The notes: generated by a model from the sequence alone, not told the origin. A stretch of 64,000 nucleotides of DNA from Aristolochia californica (GCA_029961685.1 JARWKL010000001.1:55082062-55146061), one strand, 5' to 3'; shown: positions 45,901 through 57,709, counted from the first letter of the stretch. Program-made: numbers and translations.

Positions 45901-48900
45901 TTCTTCTGCCATGCACAACTGTCAAAGGTTAACAATTTGTTCTAGTGCTGTTTCTACAGATGTTTTAACAGTATTCTGAGACAACAGAAAAGGGATTAAA
46001 CTCAGTTTCACAAAAAAATAAAAAATAAAAAAAAATAAAGAGAACCTGTGCACTTTTGAATTCCTCCCTCGCACTGTAATTCGGTGATGCACCTGTGATT
46101 TGGCAGGGTCTAATGCAGGCTGGGATATCTCCAGCCCTTCCTCTTTAACAATTGATAAATATCTACATGTATTCAACAAAACGAGGAAAACTGGTTTCAG
46201 AAAAGAAGGCCAAAAAAAAACAGTGAAAATTTGAAGAAATAGAGCATAGCAGATTCTGAGTGTGGAGACCAGCACAAGCAACCTCCAACAACAATAAAAA
46301 ATATATATCATGTCTTTTTTATCCTTTTTTGCTAACTGAAGACAGTACCAACTTTTTTCTCTTTCCAAGGAATTCAGGGCCTTAGCCTAAATCATGTTTG
46401 TACCTGATCTCATACTCAATGTTCAGTAAATAGTTTTGCTTATGTTTTAGCCAAAGAGGGGGTTTGCCTCCAATCCTTGTTGTAAGGTTTCCCCCTCTCT
46501 GATTGTATTTTTTGGGCTTTGGGCTTTGGGCTTTGGAATGAAAAGTGCCCTTTTTTCAAAAGCATCTATATATTCTTTTGGATGAATAACGTTTCTTTTC
46601 ACCCAATTAATCACAGGTTACTGGTTGACATGTTAGTATCTTTTTTCCTCTCAGGTAAGTCAAACACCATCCCTCTGTAGATTGCCTTAAGATAGGAGTT
46701 TCATACATATAATGAAATTCAATTTTTAGATCTGGGTATCTTTTCCTTTCCTGGCAAACAGTTGTACTATCAATCATTATGATAATATAATGGAGTATTT
46801 GGTACAAACAAATTATTTAAGTTAAAACATTATAAGCCTGTAGCCCCAAGCCATGCCGGTCACATAGTTTCTGGCCAGACAAGAAAACAGTATTTCACCA
46901 AAAAAAGAAAAAAAAGAAGAAAAGAGTCTTTGGAATAATGAGTCAACCCCAACCATGTCTGCCCAAACACAATGACCCTAAATGGTGTTCCATTGTATCC
47001 AAGGTGTGCCAGTTGCTAGGGCATTATAGGACATTTTTTCTAAAGTATCCTCCGGCTCTCCCAAATACCTTGATTCATAAAGTTGTGAGAGAAAGGATAG
47101 TCGACGGTCTTATTTTGGCCCTATAAGGATAGCTGAAGATCATCGGTTCAACTTCTCACACTTTATTTATAGTTGCATATACAAGTTTCCTAGTTTGAAT
47201 AAACACTAATAGAGAAACAAGGAGTTGTTCCCTATAAGACTCAAACACTAGAATGAGATTTCCCTTTTATTTTATTTGTTAAGGATAGTCCCACATACAT
47301 TAGTGAGTATAAAGATCTTGCATTTATTAGTTGACAGAAGAAGTTTCCTAAGTGGCTAGTCATTTTGGGATAGGGCCTTCGACCCAATTTAACATGGTAT
47401 CAAAGCAAGGTTCTCATATGTGGGCATCCACCCAAATTATCCACGTGCCACCACGTGAGGGCCTCTACCCAAATTATCCACGTGCCACCACGTGAGGGCC
47501 TCTACCCAAATTATCCACGTGCCACCACGTGAGGGCCTCTACCCAAATTATCCACGTGTCTACACGTGAGGGGGAGTGTTAAGGATAGTCCCACATACAT
47601 TAGTGAGTATAAAGATCTTGCATTTATTAGTTGACAAAAGAGGTTTCCTAAGTGGCTAGTCATTTTGGGATAGGGCTTTTGACCCAATTTAACACTATTT
47701 AATATACTCGAACTGTTGGCATGAGTTGTATCCCGATAAATCAAAGGATTTCCTCTGATTTATCATCCGAGAGAAACCAAAGGAGGATTTCCTCAATTTT
47801 TTTACACGAACAACATTGATATAAGCATACAAGATGAATTTTCATAACAGGAAAGGGTAGAACTGGCAACCCTAAGTATCATGGTCTTTAAACTAGAAAG
47901 AAGTGGAACATATTATCTTGGTTTCAACCCTCTCTGGAGCAACCAAAAGTAATAAATTGGCAAGTTTGCATAGCTTCTCGAACTTTAGTCATTACCACAT
48001 CAGAGCAAGATTTTTTTTTGGTACATAGATGATTAGAACAAACAGTTCATACCGGAGGGGATTAAACTTTTCGACTCCAAGATCCTCATCCCATAAGAAT
48101 ATATAACTGTATTCAGCAATTACGTCTGGATGTAGAAAACGTTTGGCAAACCACCTAAAACAATATAACTGCACATTAGCTCACAAAGTAATAGTAGATA
48201 AACATAAGAATACAATGCTAAAATAATTCCAATACATGTGACTCTTCACCATTTAGTTTGATTGACTGCAGCTACATGCAAAGCACTATCACTCCAATGT
48301 AGATCTCTCCACTCATCCACAATTCCATCATGATGGAAAAGCATTATAGTGAAATCACTCAAAGGAAACTGTAGATTCACATGCAAAGAGACAAATTAGC
48401 ACCATTAGTTTAAACAAAGAGAAAAGAAAGAATTCATGCAGATCAAAACACCTCAGAACTTGCATACCTTCTTCACAATCTGGTTTACATTTTCCTTTTG
48501 CCTTATTCCCACTGCAATGGCTAGCAAGCTCTTTGAAGATTTTGTGTTCCTCTGTTCATATTTTAGAATACAACAAAAATATGTTGAGCAAAAACCAATA
48601 TAGAGCTTGAAGAACATTTGTTTACACATACTTTTTAACCATTAAAATGTCTAAGACCTAAATATCAAACAAACCTTCATTGTTGGGGAACCCCATAGTG
48701 GTCGCATTTCCAAATTGGAAGATCCACTTATTATGCCTTTAGGTAGAGGGTCACTTCCAGGAGGTTTGTGTTGATTCTATCGAAAAAACATGGTTCGAGT
48801 GAATCAGAATAGTCAACAAAACTAAGAATGCATTTAAGCTTCAAAGTATAGAAAGAAAAAAGGCTAGAAACCTTGCAGCCATCTGATTGCATCATCAATG

Positions 48901-49194
48901 TGGGATTTCTCACTCCCCAGTTTGATACTCTCTGCATAGTGAAGAAGCTGAAGTTAATCACAAGTACTTCACAATTGACAAGCAAACAACGAGCAAGACA
49001 TCTTTTTGTCAGTATCAAGTTTGGAAAAAAGTTAGGAAAATGAATAAACTAGCCTTAACAAAAGGATAGCAGGGGCATACTTCTCTATAATCAGTAGCAA
49101 TGAATGCACTTGCAATGAAGAAAGTGACACAAAGCAAAGCTGCTGCAGGGAGAACATTGCAAATACATGGTCTCTTAGTGGTGGGATCAACCAT
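42971..49194 (-). CDS. DUF707 family protein, 13 coding exons, 367 aa
   Basis: Coding exons: 49081-49194, 48872-48931, 48675-48776, 48468-48551, 48250-48368, 48053-48154, 46046-46162, 45840-45905, 44621-44687, 44142-44195, 43921-44010, 43208-43231, 42971-43075. Phases all agree. Residues about 12-34 form one membrane segment (LPAAALLCVTFFIASAFIA), giving a type II topology. Then follow SNLEMRPLWGSP, FTIMLFHHDGIVDEW, KRFLHPDVIAEYSYIFLWDE, WVEMMAPVFSKAAWRCAWYM, NDLIHAWGLDMKLGYCAQ and VVDVEYIVHQAIPTLGG, all diagnostic of plant DUF707 proteins. The DED in the FLWDEDLGVE box resembles a glycosyltransferase metal site (inference); the older name is lysine-ketoglutarate reductase trans-splicing related. 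A TRIM lies in the exon 6/7 intron. The ATG is 11 bp after a likely acceptor, so the leader is spliced and a copia element sits in its intron. Confidence 0.9.
47277..47694 (+). mobile_element. TRIM-4: complete miniature LTR element in DUF707 intron
   Basis: LTRs of 118 bp at 47277-47394 and 47577-47694 start TGTTAAGGATAGTCCC and end CCCAATTTAACA; I count four differences. A primer-binding site TGGTATCAAAGC follows the first LTR at once (47395-47406), and a purine tract GTGAGGGGGAG precedes the second. Flanking ttatt and ctatt are a near-perfect 5-bp TSD. The internal part is 182 bp without coding capacity and is built of 37-bp repeats. It is the same family as TRIM-2, -3 and -5, in sense opposite to the host gene. 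Confidence 0.93.
47441..47573 (+). repeat. 37-bp tandem repeats with paired CACGTG palindromes
   Basis: Units start at 47441, 47478, 47515 and 47552. Each carries CCACGTGCCACCACGTGAGG (the last is varied to ACGTGTCTACACGTGAGG), so eight CACGTG words occur in about 130 bp. Confidence 0.92.
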
Positions 49195-49417
49195 TGCTGA
49201 AACCTGCATCAGATGTAAGGTTTTAATTATATGTATATCATCATGCAAGAGAGAATTTATAATTGATAACAGTTAAGCACCATGAAAGCCTAAAAATACT
49301 AACATTGAACTCTATTTAATAAAATGCCAAGTGAGTGGCCAAAAACTATATTTTCCATAATTTTGGCACTCATTGTCCTAATCTATCATTATGCTAAAAA
49401 AGTCTCTTTGGAGGAGA

Positions 49418-49888
49418 TGTTAAGAATTAGACGCCCTAATTCCAAACTAACGAGAGCGATAATAATAAACGTGGAAGAAGGGAAAAGCAAGCACAGAAAA
49501 GCACAACAAAATTTATACAGGTTCGACTCAAGGTGAGACTACGTCTTGTCTTCCGCTGCAGTAATCCACTATGAAAATGAAATAGTTTACAAGAGAAATC
49601 GTGCACTTACCAGTGTTTCTCTCTAACCTCTCGGGCTGCAACTCGAGATGCTCCTCGGATTAAGATCATAAAACCCTAATAGCGGCGCCCCCCCAATTTA
49701 AAGAGAAAGCTAAGGCAACCGCATTACAAGAGTGAAATTTTCACACTGTCCTTAATGAAACAACAGTCAATAATATCGTGAATCGGACGGGAGCCCTGCC
49801 CCCTTCCAACCCCCACGGCGACCTTACCACGAAGGTTGATCCGCAACCAACTCAACATAAGGGGTTAATTAAGTTCCACACCTTAACA
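49418..49888 (-). repeat. Copia-B 3' LTR
   Basis: 471 bp, TGTTAAGAATTAG to CACCTTAACA. It aligns along its length with the two parts of the right LTR (53298-53359 and 54217-54616). Confidence 0.92.
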
Positions 49889-49978
49889 ATCTCCCACTTG
49901 GAGACTAATCCATCATCAATATCTCCTCTATAGCGGTAGAACCTTCTCAATCCTCAGAGAGAATTCCAACTGAAGTTG

Positions 49979-50046
49979 CGAAGATTGTTACGATCGAGAA
50001 ACTGAAGTTGCACATAACTTCAGTTTCTCGATCGTAACAATCTTCG
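49979..50046. repeat. 31-bp perfect inverted repeat, 6-base loop
   Basis: Arms 49979-50009 and 50016-50046 are exact complements (arm starts CGAAGATTGTTACGATCGAG) around GCACAT. It lies between RNase H and the 3' LTR of Copia-B. The arm end ACTGAAGTTG also occurs just before the left arm (49969-49978). Confidence 0.97.
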
Positions 50047-50259
50047 TCACATATCAGCCGGATTCTAACTCCCTTGAATCTTCTCAAGTGCTAAGACTCC
50101 ATCCTCCGGAGCCAATCTGATGAAGTGATAATGCACCTGTATATGCTTTTTTTTGGCATGATAAACAAGATTCTTTGCTAAATGAATAGCACTCTGATTG
50201 TCACAATATAACACATTCTTCCCATACTTGAGACCTAATTCTTCCTAGAAAGACTGCAG

Positions 50260-51377
50260 TCATACCATCTCTTTGCTGGCTTCGGTCACGACAACATATT
50301 CTGCCTCAGTAGTGGAAAGAACAACTATCTTCTGCAACTTAGAGACCCAACTAACTGTTGTACCACCCAATGTGTATACATATCCCGTGGTACTCTTCCT
50401 GCCATCAATGTCTCCAGCCATGTCAGCTTCTGCATAACCTTGTAATCCCAAGTCTGACTTTCAGAAACATAAGGCTGAGTCTGCAGTGCCTCTCAAATAC
50501 TTGAGAATCCACTTCACTACTTCCCAATGTTGTTTACCCGAATTACTCATATATTTGCTCACAACTCCCATTGCATGAGCTATGTCTGGTCTAGTACACA
50601 CCATGGCATACATGAGACTGCCAATAGCAGAAGCATAAGGAACATTGGTCATGTTGGCTCGCTCCTACTCTGTAGAAGGTGACTACTCCTTAGATAGCCT
50701 AAGTGACTAACCAAAGGAGTACTCACTAGTTTTGCATCATTCACGTTGAATCTACTCAACACCTTTTTCACATATTCTGCTTGTGACAGTTTCAAGACAT
50801 CAATGTCTCTAGTAATCCTCATCCCGAGGATTTGTTTTGTAGCACCCAAATCCTTCATTGCAAACCTCTTGGACAACTCCCTTTTCAACTTATCTATATC
50901 CTGTTTGCAAGCACCTGCTATCAACATGTCATCAACATATACCAGTAGAATAATGTAGGAGTCATCAAGCTTCTTCACATAACAGCAATGATTTGCCTGA
51001 CACCTCAAGAAACCATTAATACTCATAAAGGTGTCAAACTTCTTATACCTTTGTCTTGGAGCTTGTTTAAGACCATACAAGCTCTTTTGAAGTTTGCACA
51101 CCATTTTCTCCTTTCCTTGTGCTTTGAAACCCTGTGGCTACATCATGTAAATTTCTTCCTCCAAATCACCATGAAGAAAGGTTGTCTTTACATCCAACTG
51201 TTCAAAGTACAAGTCTTCATTTGCCACTAGTCCAAGCACTATTCTAATAGTAGTCAATTTCACTATTGGAGAGAAAATCTCAGTGTAGTCAATGCCTTCT
51301 TTTTGTTGAAAGCCCTTTACCACCAGTCTTGCTTTGTACAGCTTGCTGCCATCATGTTTGCTTTTTATTCGGTACAC
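50260..51377 (-). pseudogene. Copia-B RT and RNase H
   Basis: RT: YKARLVVKGFQQKEGIDYTE, VKLTTIRIVLGLVA (51138-51377), VCKLQKSLYGLKQAPRQRYK and YVDDMLIAG (50649-51104). RNase H: SAIGSLMYAMVCTRPDIAHA (50461-50652) and [27 protein letters not shown] (50260-50451). The YVDD box is intact, but the chain is broken by several frame changes and stops, so no working enzyme results. Confidence 0.9.
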
Positions 51378-51572
51378 CCATTTATTCTACAAGGCTTTCT
51401 TCTCTTTTGGTAACTCTGACAACTGTCATGTCTAATTGGATAACAGTGAATCCATCTCATCCTTTGTGGCCAACTCCCACTTGGTTGATTCATCAACTTG
51501 CACGGCTTCCTCATAACTCTCTGGTTCACCTTTATTAGTCAAAAGAATATAATTCAGTGTAGGGGAGTACCT

Positions 51573-52406
51573 CTATGGTGGTTTGCTAGTTTTGGTAGAT
51601 CTCCTGACTTTAGTCACAAGAATGTTCTGATTTACTTCTGGGGGTATGTTTTCCTGATCTTTCTGAGCAATATCCTCCATCTCAATAACTGGAAGATCTC
51701 TCAACTGAATCACTTCAAACTTCTTAGCTTCATTGCTTGTGCTCTCAGAATCTGTTCTCAACCTGTATTAATACAAGACACCTTCATTGAAGATCACGTC
51801 CTTGCTCCTGATAACCTTTCGACTTTGGTCATCCCAAAAGCAATAACCAAACTCGGTACCAACTCCAACTTTGTGGTATTTTGCAACTTTCTAGCCTTAA
51901 AAAAGCTAACTCTTTTCTGCTTGCCAAAGATACAACCTTCACACAAACTGTTATTTACAGTTTTCAACCCTGGTAGCTTCCCTTTGGACTAAAGCATTTT
52001 CATTCCCTTCTCACTCATGTGACCAAGCCTATAATGCCACATATCAAAATCAGTAACAACATCAGCAACTGCAACTAGAAGTGATGTATAAAGTTCCAAT
52101 TTTAACTCCTCAAACAATAACCATGGCTCCCTTAGTGACTTTCCAGGCAGCACCATTAAAAGTCACATTATGACCTTCATCATCAAGCTACCCTACTGAG
52201 ATCAGATTACACATCAGTTTGGTAAGTCTCACCTTGTGAATTTTCCACACTGACCCGTTTGACATCCTCAAACTGACATGACCAATACCAACAATATTCA
52301 AAGGTTCTCCATTAGCAAAATACACCTTCCCGTGATCTCCATCAACGTAATTCTCCATGGTCTCACGGTGCGCAGTGGTGTAAAAAGAAGGCCATGAATC
52401 TAACAC
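51573..52406 (-). pseudogene. Copia-B protease remnant and integrase-deletion junction
   Basis: 52188-52406 is the protease region; the usual active-site D-S-G reads D-S-W here (52392-52400). Downstream come a pre-integrase end (CEGCIFGKQKRVSFFKA-like, near 51900-51950) and, almost at once, post-integrase text (FGYCFWDDQSRKVI-like, near 51810-51850). The catalytic integrase core that belongs between them is absent. Confidence 0.7.
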
Positions 52407-52433
52407 CCAAGAATCAATAGGGCTATCAAACGA

Positions 52434-53262
52434 CTAGAGTAAAGCATCTTGTACTTCTTCAGCCACAGCATTTGCAGCATCGCCTTTTTTTTCATCCTTC
52501 TTCGGAGCTCTACAGTTCTTTTTTGTGTGACCAGACTTGCCACAATTCCAGCACTCCACATTCCTTCCAAATTTGGACTTGCTTCTTCCATTCCTTGACT
52601 TCCCTCTACCATTGCCCTTGTTGGAATTTCTCTCGAAGTTCCTGCCCCTAATATCAACACTTAGGGCAGAATTAGATGTCGATGATTTTTCGGAGTCCTT
52701 TCTACGAATTTCCTCTACAAGAATGGTATCTCGAACATCATTAAAAATCAAATTCCCGTTGCCTACAGGGTTGTTGACCGCAGCCCTCATAGGCTCCCAA
52801 CAATTTGGCAGAGACGCCAAAAGAATTAAAGCATGAACCTCATCATCGAATTTAATTTGAATCGAGGTTAATTAATTGACAATCGTGCTAAACTCATTCA
52901 AATGTGATGCCACTAATGTATTTTCTGTCATCTTTAAATTGAAGAGTTTTTCATGAGATGTACCTTATTATTTTCAAAAGGTTTCTCATACATGTCGGAC
53001 AAAATCTTCATCATCCCCGCTGTGGTTTTCTCCGACGCCACGTTGTGAGCAACGTTCTTTGACAATATTAACCGGACTACTCCCAACACCTGTCTATCGA
53101 GGAGATTCCACTCATCATCTTTCATACCTTCTGATTTCATATCCAAAAGGGGTGAGTGCAGCTTTTTACTGTACAGATAATCTTCGATCTGCATCCTCAG
53201 AACACAAAATCCATACCATCAAACTTGTTGATTCCAAGTGTCAATCCTTCTCCGTCAGCCAT
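52434..53262 (-). pseudogene. Copia-B gag with zinc knuckle
   Basis: Starts at an ATG at 53262 and runs with frame changes to 52434. It contains QIEDYLYSKKLHSPLL, WNLLDRQVLGVVRLILS, MASLPNCWEPM and the CCHC knuckle CWNCGKSGHTKKNC (about 52512-52553). Frames change near 52930. Confidence 0.85.
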
Positions 53263-53297
53263 TGCTCTCAATCACGAACCAAAGCTTTGATACCAGT

Positions 53298-54616
53298 TGT
53301 TAGGAATTACACACCCTAATTCCAAACTAACAAGAGCAATAATAATAAACGTGGAAGAACCCATAATAAACATGATTGACAACATGGGACTCAGCTTCTG
53401 CATCCCGCTTAACCTGAGCACCATGTATCGTTTTTCTTTTGGAACCCGCCAGCCTAGTCTGGGCAAGTTTTTGTTGGCTGCTTACATTGCTTTCGTTCCT
53501 TGGTGCCTCTAGAAGGAAAGAAACTCCAAAAGATTTGACTGTACTTTCTGTTCTACCGCTAAGGTTTCATTCACTGCCACTGGGCTCATATCTACTTGGA
53601 TCCGCTTCCAAAAAGAGTTTGCCCGCATCTCTTGTTCCCCGGTTCGCACCAATTGGAAGATTATCGCTCAAATGTCTGTCCCCACTTCCCCCCGCCAAGT
53701 TATTGTTTGAGAGCTTCCTCCCTCCGGATATTATTAAACTTTGATGGTAGCTCCTTCGGGAACCCGGGTTTGGCTGGGTTTGGTGGGGTGATTTTTTATC
53801 CAGGGGGCACTGCCATCCTCCCTTACTTTGGCCCTCTTGGAATTGCTGACTCGACCACTGCTGAGCTCTCCGGTCTCCTTCAAGGCTTGAGAATTTTTCA
53901 GAACTGCTTCAGTGGTCCCCTTATCGTGGAGGGAGACTCCAAGATTGTCATCGGATGGTGATCCACCTCATTTTTCCCCCCATGGCGTCATTGGCAGATT
54001 TTTCTTGATATTTTGGACATTGTATCCGCCATTTCTTGTACTTAGATCAGCCAATTCGGCTGTTGATTTGTGTGCTAAATTAGCCTCCCCCCCCCCCCCC
54101 CCCCTCTTCAATCTCTTGTTGTTAAGGGAGGTCTCCCTTGATGTATCTTCACTTTCTTTGAAATAAATTATCAACATTTAAAAAAAACAAAAAAATTAAT
54201 AATAAACGCGGAAGAAGGGAAAAGCACAACAAGATTTATACAAGTTTGCCTCAAGGTGAGACTACGTCCTATCTTCTGCTGCTGTAGTAATCCACTATGA
54301 AGATGAAATAGTTTACAAGACAAATAACACACTTGCAGGTGTTTCTCTCTAACCTCTTGAGCTACAACTCGAGATGTTCCTCGGATTAAGATCATAAAAC
54401 CCTAATAGCGGCACCCCCTAATTTAAAGAGAAAGCTAAGGCAACCGCATTATAAGAGGGAAATTCCCAAATTACCCTTAATGAAGCAACAATCAATATAT
54501 CGTGGATCGGACTCCGCTCCTGCACCTGGGGAGGACTTCCCGCCCCCCTTCCAACCCCCACGGCATCCTTACCGCAACCAACGTGTAAGGCGTTAATTAG
54601 ACTCCACAACTTAACA
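53298..54616 (-). repeat. Copia-B 5' LTR, interrupted by a LINE
   Basis: LTR part one is 53298-53359 and part two is 54217-54616, joined by the duplicated target 53341-53359/54198-54216. The end CCACAACTTAACA mirrors CCACACCTTAACA of the other LTR. Confidence 0.9.
53360..54197 (+). mobile_element. LINE fragment (5'-truncated, RNase H domain), in LTR
   Basis: An 838-bp insert with a 19-bp target-site duplication, AATAATAAACGTGGAAGAA (one mismatch in the right copy), and an A-rich tail (54168-54195). It encodes, in broken frames, RNase H text: NFDGSSFGNPGLAGFGGVIF, IADSTTAELSGLLQGL and GPLIVEGDSKIVIGW. RT and endonuclease are missing, as expected for 5' truncation. Same family as 17916-18311. 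A poly-C run lies near 54088-54105. Confidence 0.93.
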
Positions 54617-55101
54617 CAAGAATCAAGAGTTACTCCATCCATGAACAAACTATTCAAACATGAAGACAAGGGGAACCCATATTTGAGGGCTCAATGACCT
54701 TATAAGTTATAAGATCTCAACCAGGAAAACAGTAGCAGTTATAATGGATTATAGAAGAACAAAAGCAGCCTCTCACTAAGCTCTAATGAACTCTCAAACT
54801 AACAGTCAATTCTTACAGACTTCAAAGCATGTAATATTCTTCATAACAATGTAAAACTCAACAATCAATGTCTGAAAGTAAAAGATCCACATCCCTAAAT
54901 ACAATGCAATTTTGCCATCTAATGTGAAACCTTTGATATCTTCTAATTTTTTTGAATAAATATCTTCTAGTTTTTAACATTATTGAGTACAAAATACCTC
55001 ATATAGCATGTACAAAGAGGAAAAGGAACTAATTTTCTCACCAAGAACAATGAGAACTAAGGGACTAAATTGAAAAAGAGAAGCTCCTCCAAGATACTTA
55101 C

Positions 55102-55135
55102 AAAGTTCGTCATCTTCAAGTTCCACAAAACTCAT
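55102..55135 (-). other. Candidate 34-nt leader exon of the DUF707 gene
   Basis: On the minus strand an acceptor (tttgtag) precedes ATGAGTTTTGTGG..., and a perfect gtaagt donor follows. Spliced to the acceptor before the DUF707 start, the ATG would give a short upstream frame that stops just after the main ATG. This is inferred from splice signals only. Confidence 0.3.
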
Positions 55136-55595
55136 CTACAAACAATAGGGAAAACAAAGTGAGCCACCAATAAGAGAAGATATGGAAACCAAGAAATTCT
55201 TCTAATAAAAAGAGACCCCTGTACCAGCACCTTAGATAGAATCCATCAACAAAAAAATAAAAGACTAATTTAAAGCTAAAAATTTCTATGGAAAAGGAAC
55301 ACTCTAAAAGGAGATATTGTTCAGGATGTGTGAAAAGAAGGGAAGCAAGATGAAATGAAAGAGAAGCCTAATAGAGTGGTCCGACTTTTGCTACTCTGAT
55401 GTAAAGTGCAGCACTCTTTTAGGCTGTATTTGGTTTGAGAAAAAGTGGGGATAAGCATAGACAAAGTCAGGAGGGAGAAAAATAAAAGCAAAGAAACAAG
55501 AAATCTTGTAAGTTTGATTAGACAAACCAAGTGAGAAGTTGAAAGAGATAGTTTCTCTTTATTTGGGTGTGTACTGAAAGTTGAACTTTCCTAAT

Positions 55596-55634
<39 letters not shown>

Positions 55635-57052
55635 AACATATGTATATATGTGTATATATATACTGAAAGTAAAAAAGAGAAACAGAGGGAAATGGAAAAC
55701 TACAACTCCCTAAATAGCATTCAGTGTATGTGGACTTCTCTCAATGTGGTCAAACCAGACAGTACCAGCAGATTGATCTGGAATCAAACTGACCAGGTCC
55801 CCTTTTCCAAAACATAAACTCAAAGCCAGGGTGATTGTTGCATTTCAACAGCTAAATCAACTAGATCAATCATAGTTGTTCAATAAAAATGAGCTTCCTC
55901 CAGCATCAAGGGGGAATTGACTCTTATTTGTTTCTAGAAAAAGTACTGCCTGTTTCACACAATAGAGGAGAGGGCAGGGGTCCCTTTGCCACAAGAAACA
56001 GGAAGAGGAAAGGGGAGTAGCCAGCCCTTCCGCACATACAAACAGAAGGAAGGGAGTAGCCACCTTTTTTTCTTCAACACAATGACAGGGAGGCTGGGAC
56101 CTGTCCCCTGCAAGCAGATAAAACAGGAGGAAGGGGCAACTCTCGCTTCTCTGTTTTCCCTGTCCTTCCCACTTTAGTAGGAGTGTGGAGAAGGGGGCCC
56201 TTGCCCTTCCCACCATCATGCCTAGTTCTGCAGCACATGGGGGATAGCAAAGGCCACTCCCCCCAATGCCGACAAAAGGAGAGGGGCTGAGCAAAGCACC
56301 ACTCCCCACCTTCAGCCACCATTTTTTATTTTCTCTAGTTGCATTCATACACATGCAATCTTACCAGTTCAACCACCAATCCAGTCCAATTGAACTGGAC
56401 GTACGCCTCTTTCCAGGCCAATTGCTAGTCCAGTTTTCACAACATTGATAATGAAATATGGTCTCTCACCAGACACTTTTGTTAGCCACCCCATGTGGTG
56501 TATTCCTTTATTGTAGTTTCAATTTTCTGTTAGTTGCTTCCACTTTTATTTTGTTCTCTCAAGGGGCCTACTTTGTTCTTCCTCATAATAAATTTCACTT
56601 CTCTTTGCTCTTTAAAAATATAAAATTTCACTTCAAAATAGAGTTGATGCATTGACAGTAGGTCAACAAGCAACCCCCCCTTCAACCACACAAAAAAAAT
56701 GAAAATAAGACCTTCAATCAAATCCCAAGATGTTTCTGTAATGTCAACAAGTGGATTTTAAAGATAAGTAGATAGATAAGAACTGTTTCATATTTTCAGA
56801 CTGAGCCAAGGATGAAACAGTTTTCAACTTTCAATTTTGAGTATTCCTGCTTAAAGAAAAGATGGATTTTAGTGTTTCCAACTGAATTCAGTAATATTAT
56901 GACTACTTTAATAGTACGCCCTGCTAACTCTGTCTCCATCTGAAGTATGGTTTAAGAAATAGACACAAAATCACAAAACCACAGGAGTAGTGTCCCAACA
57001 GGGCATTGATGGTTGTAGGTGAGCATTTGAGTCATAATTCACATGTAATCTA
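55136..57052. other. Gene-free spacer
   Basis: Contains a (TA)n microsatellite at about 55596-55634. The stretch 55900-56420 is mixed, with words such as CCAGTTCAACCACC that also occur (inverted or varied) near 45120-45600 and 8380-8560, suggesting a dispersed repeat whose ends I cannot define. No supported gene. Confidence 0.45.
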
Positions 57053-57420
57053 TTAAAGTTGGGTCTAACTCCATCTCACAATTTCTAACCGAAGTTAGGA
57101 AGCCTTTTTCCCAAGTTATAAGGACAAGATCCTTCTAATCTCGAATCCATGTAGGACTATTCTTTTCTTTCTACAAAATGGTGATGACTTTATTAAACCC
57201 CATATGGGACTATTCTTACCATTCCCCCCTCATGTGTGGCCTTTTCACAAGGCTCCTTGACAAATTTGGGCAAAGGACCATATATGAGTACCCACTTTCA
57301 TACCAACTGAAAGTTGATCAAGTCCAACCCCAAAAAAACTAGCCAAGTTAAGAGACTTCTTCCCAAGTCATAAGCACATTATATTTCCAATCTTGGATCC
57401 ATGTGGGACTATTCTTAATA
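57053..57420 (-). mobile_element. TRIM-5: degenerate member of the 118-bp family
   Basis: Two diverged LTRs, 57053-57174 and 57308-57420, share AAGTTG(G/A)TC, CCCAAGT(T/C)ATAAG and ATCCATGT(A/G)GGACTATTCTT with TRIM-3. Between them are the polypurine complement (cccccctcatgtgtggcc) and a degraded primer-binding site (ttcatacca). A short insertion with a repeated GGGACTATTC lies at 57175-57220. Confidence 0.7.
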
Positions 57421-57709
57421 GATAAGTAAACCAAGGAAAAGAGAAGAACATTCAACATACTATAACAAAGGCCAAAAAAAGAGAATTTTCATGGATCCAA
57501 CCACCCAGAGATATTATCATGGATCCAACCACCCAGCCATCAGTAACATTTTTTTTATTTTTTGCAGAGAGAAGAGAGAGGAAGAGAGAGGAACAGGCAA
57601 ACAGACAGATGCTATTGAAGCAATGCTCAACTATTAACAGGGAATCATCCACAATTTAAAAAGGAAAAAGCTGAAATGGAGAGAACAAAGAATAAAACAG
57701 CTGCCAAAC

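Larger units (their letters stand above)
49418..54616 (-). mobile_element. Copia-B: Ty1/copia element with both LTRs, LINE in the 5' LTR
   Basis: The left (3') LTR is 49418-49888 and the right (5') LTR is 53298-54616, the latter split by a LINE at 53360-54197. The primer-binding site TGGTATCAAAGC is on the minus strand at 53284-53295, two bases from the LTR. Order on the minus strand: gag with a zinc knuckle, protease, a remnant joined across a missing integrase core, RT and RNase H. Without the LINE the element is about 4.36 kb, short for a copia. The 5-mers outside the LTRs (ggaga and caaga) are not a convincing TSD. It probably lies in the 5'-UTR intron of the DUF707 gene, in the same orientation. 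Confidence 0.9.

Noticed and set aside
55866..56354. 162-codon minus-strand frame
   Set aside because: No family match, rich in Pro/Cys/Leu from a GC-biased repeat-like stretch, no start context or splice support.
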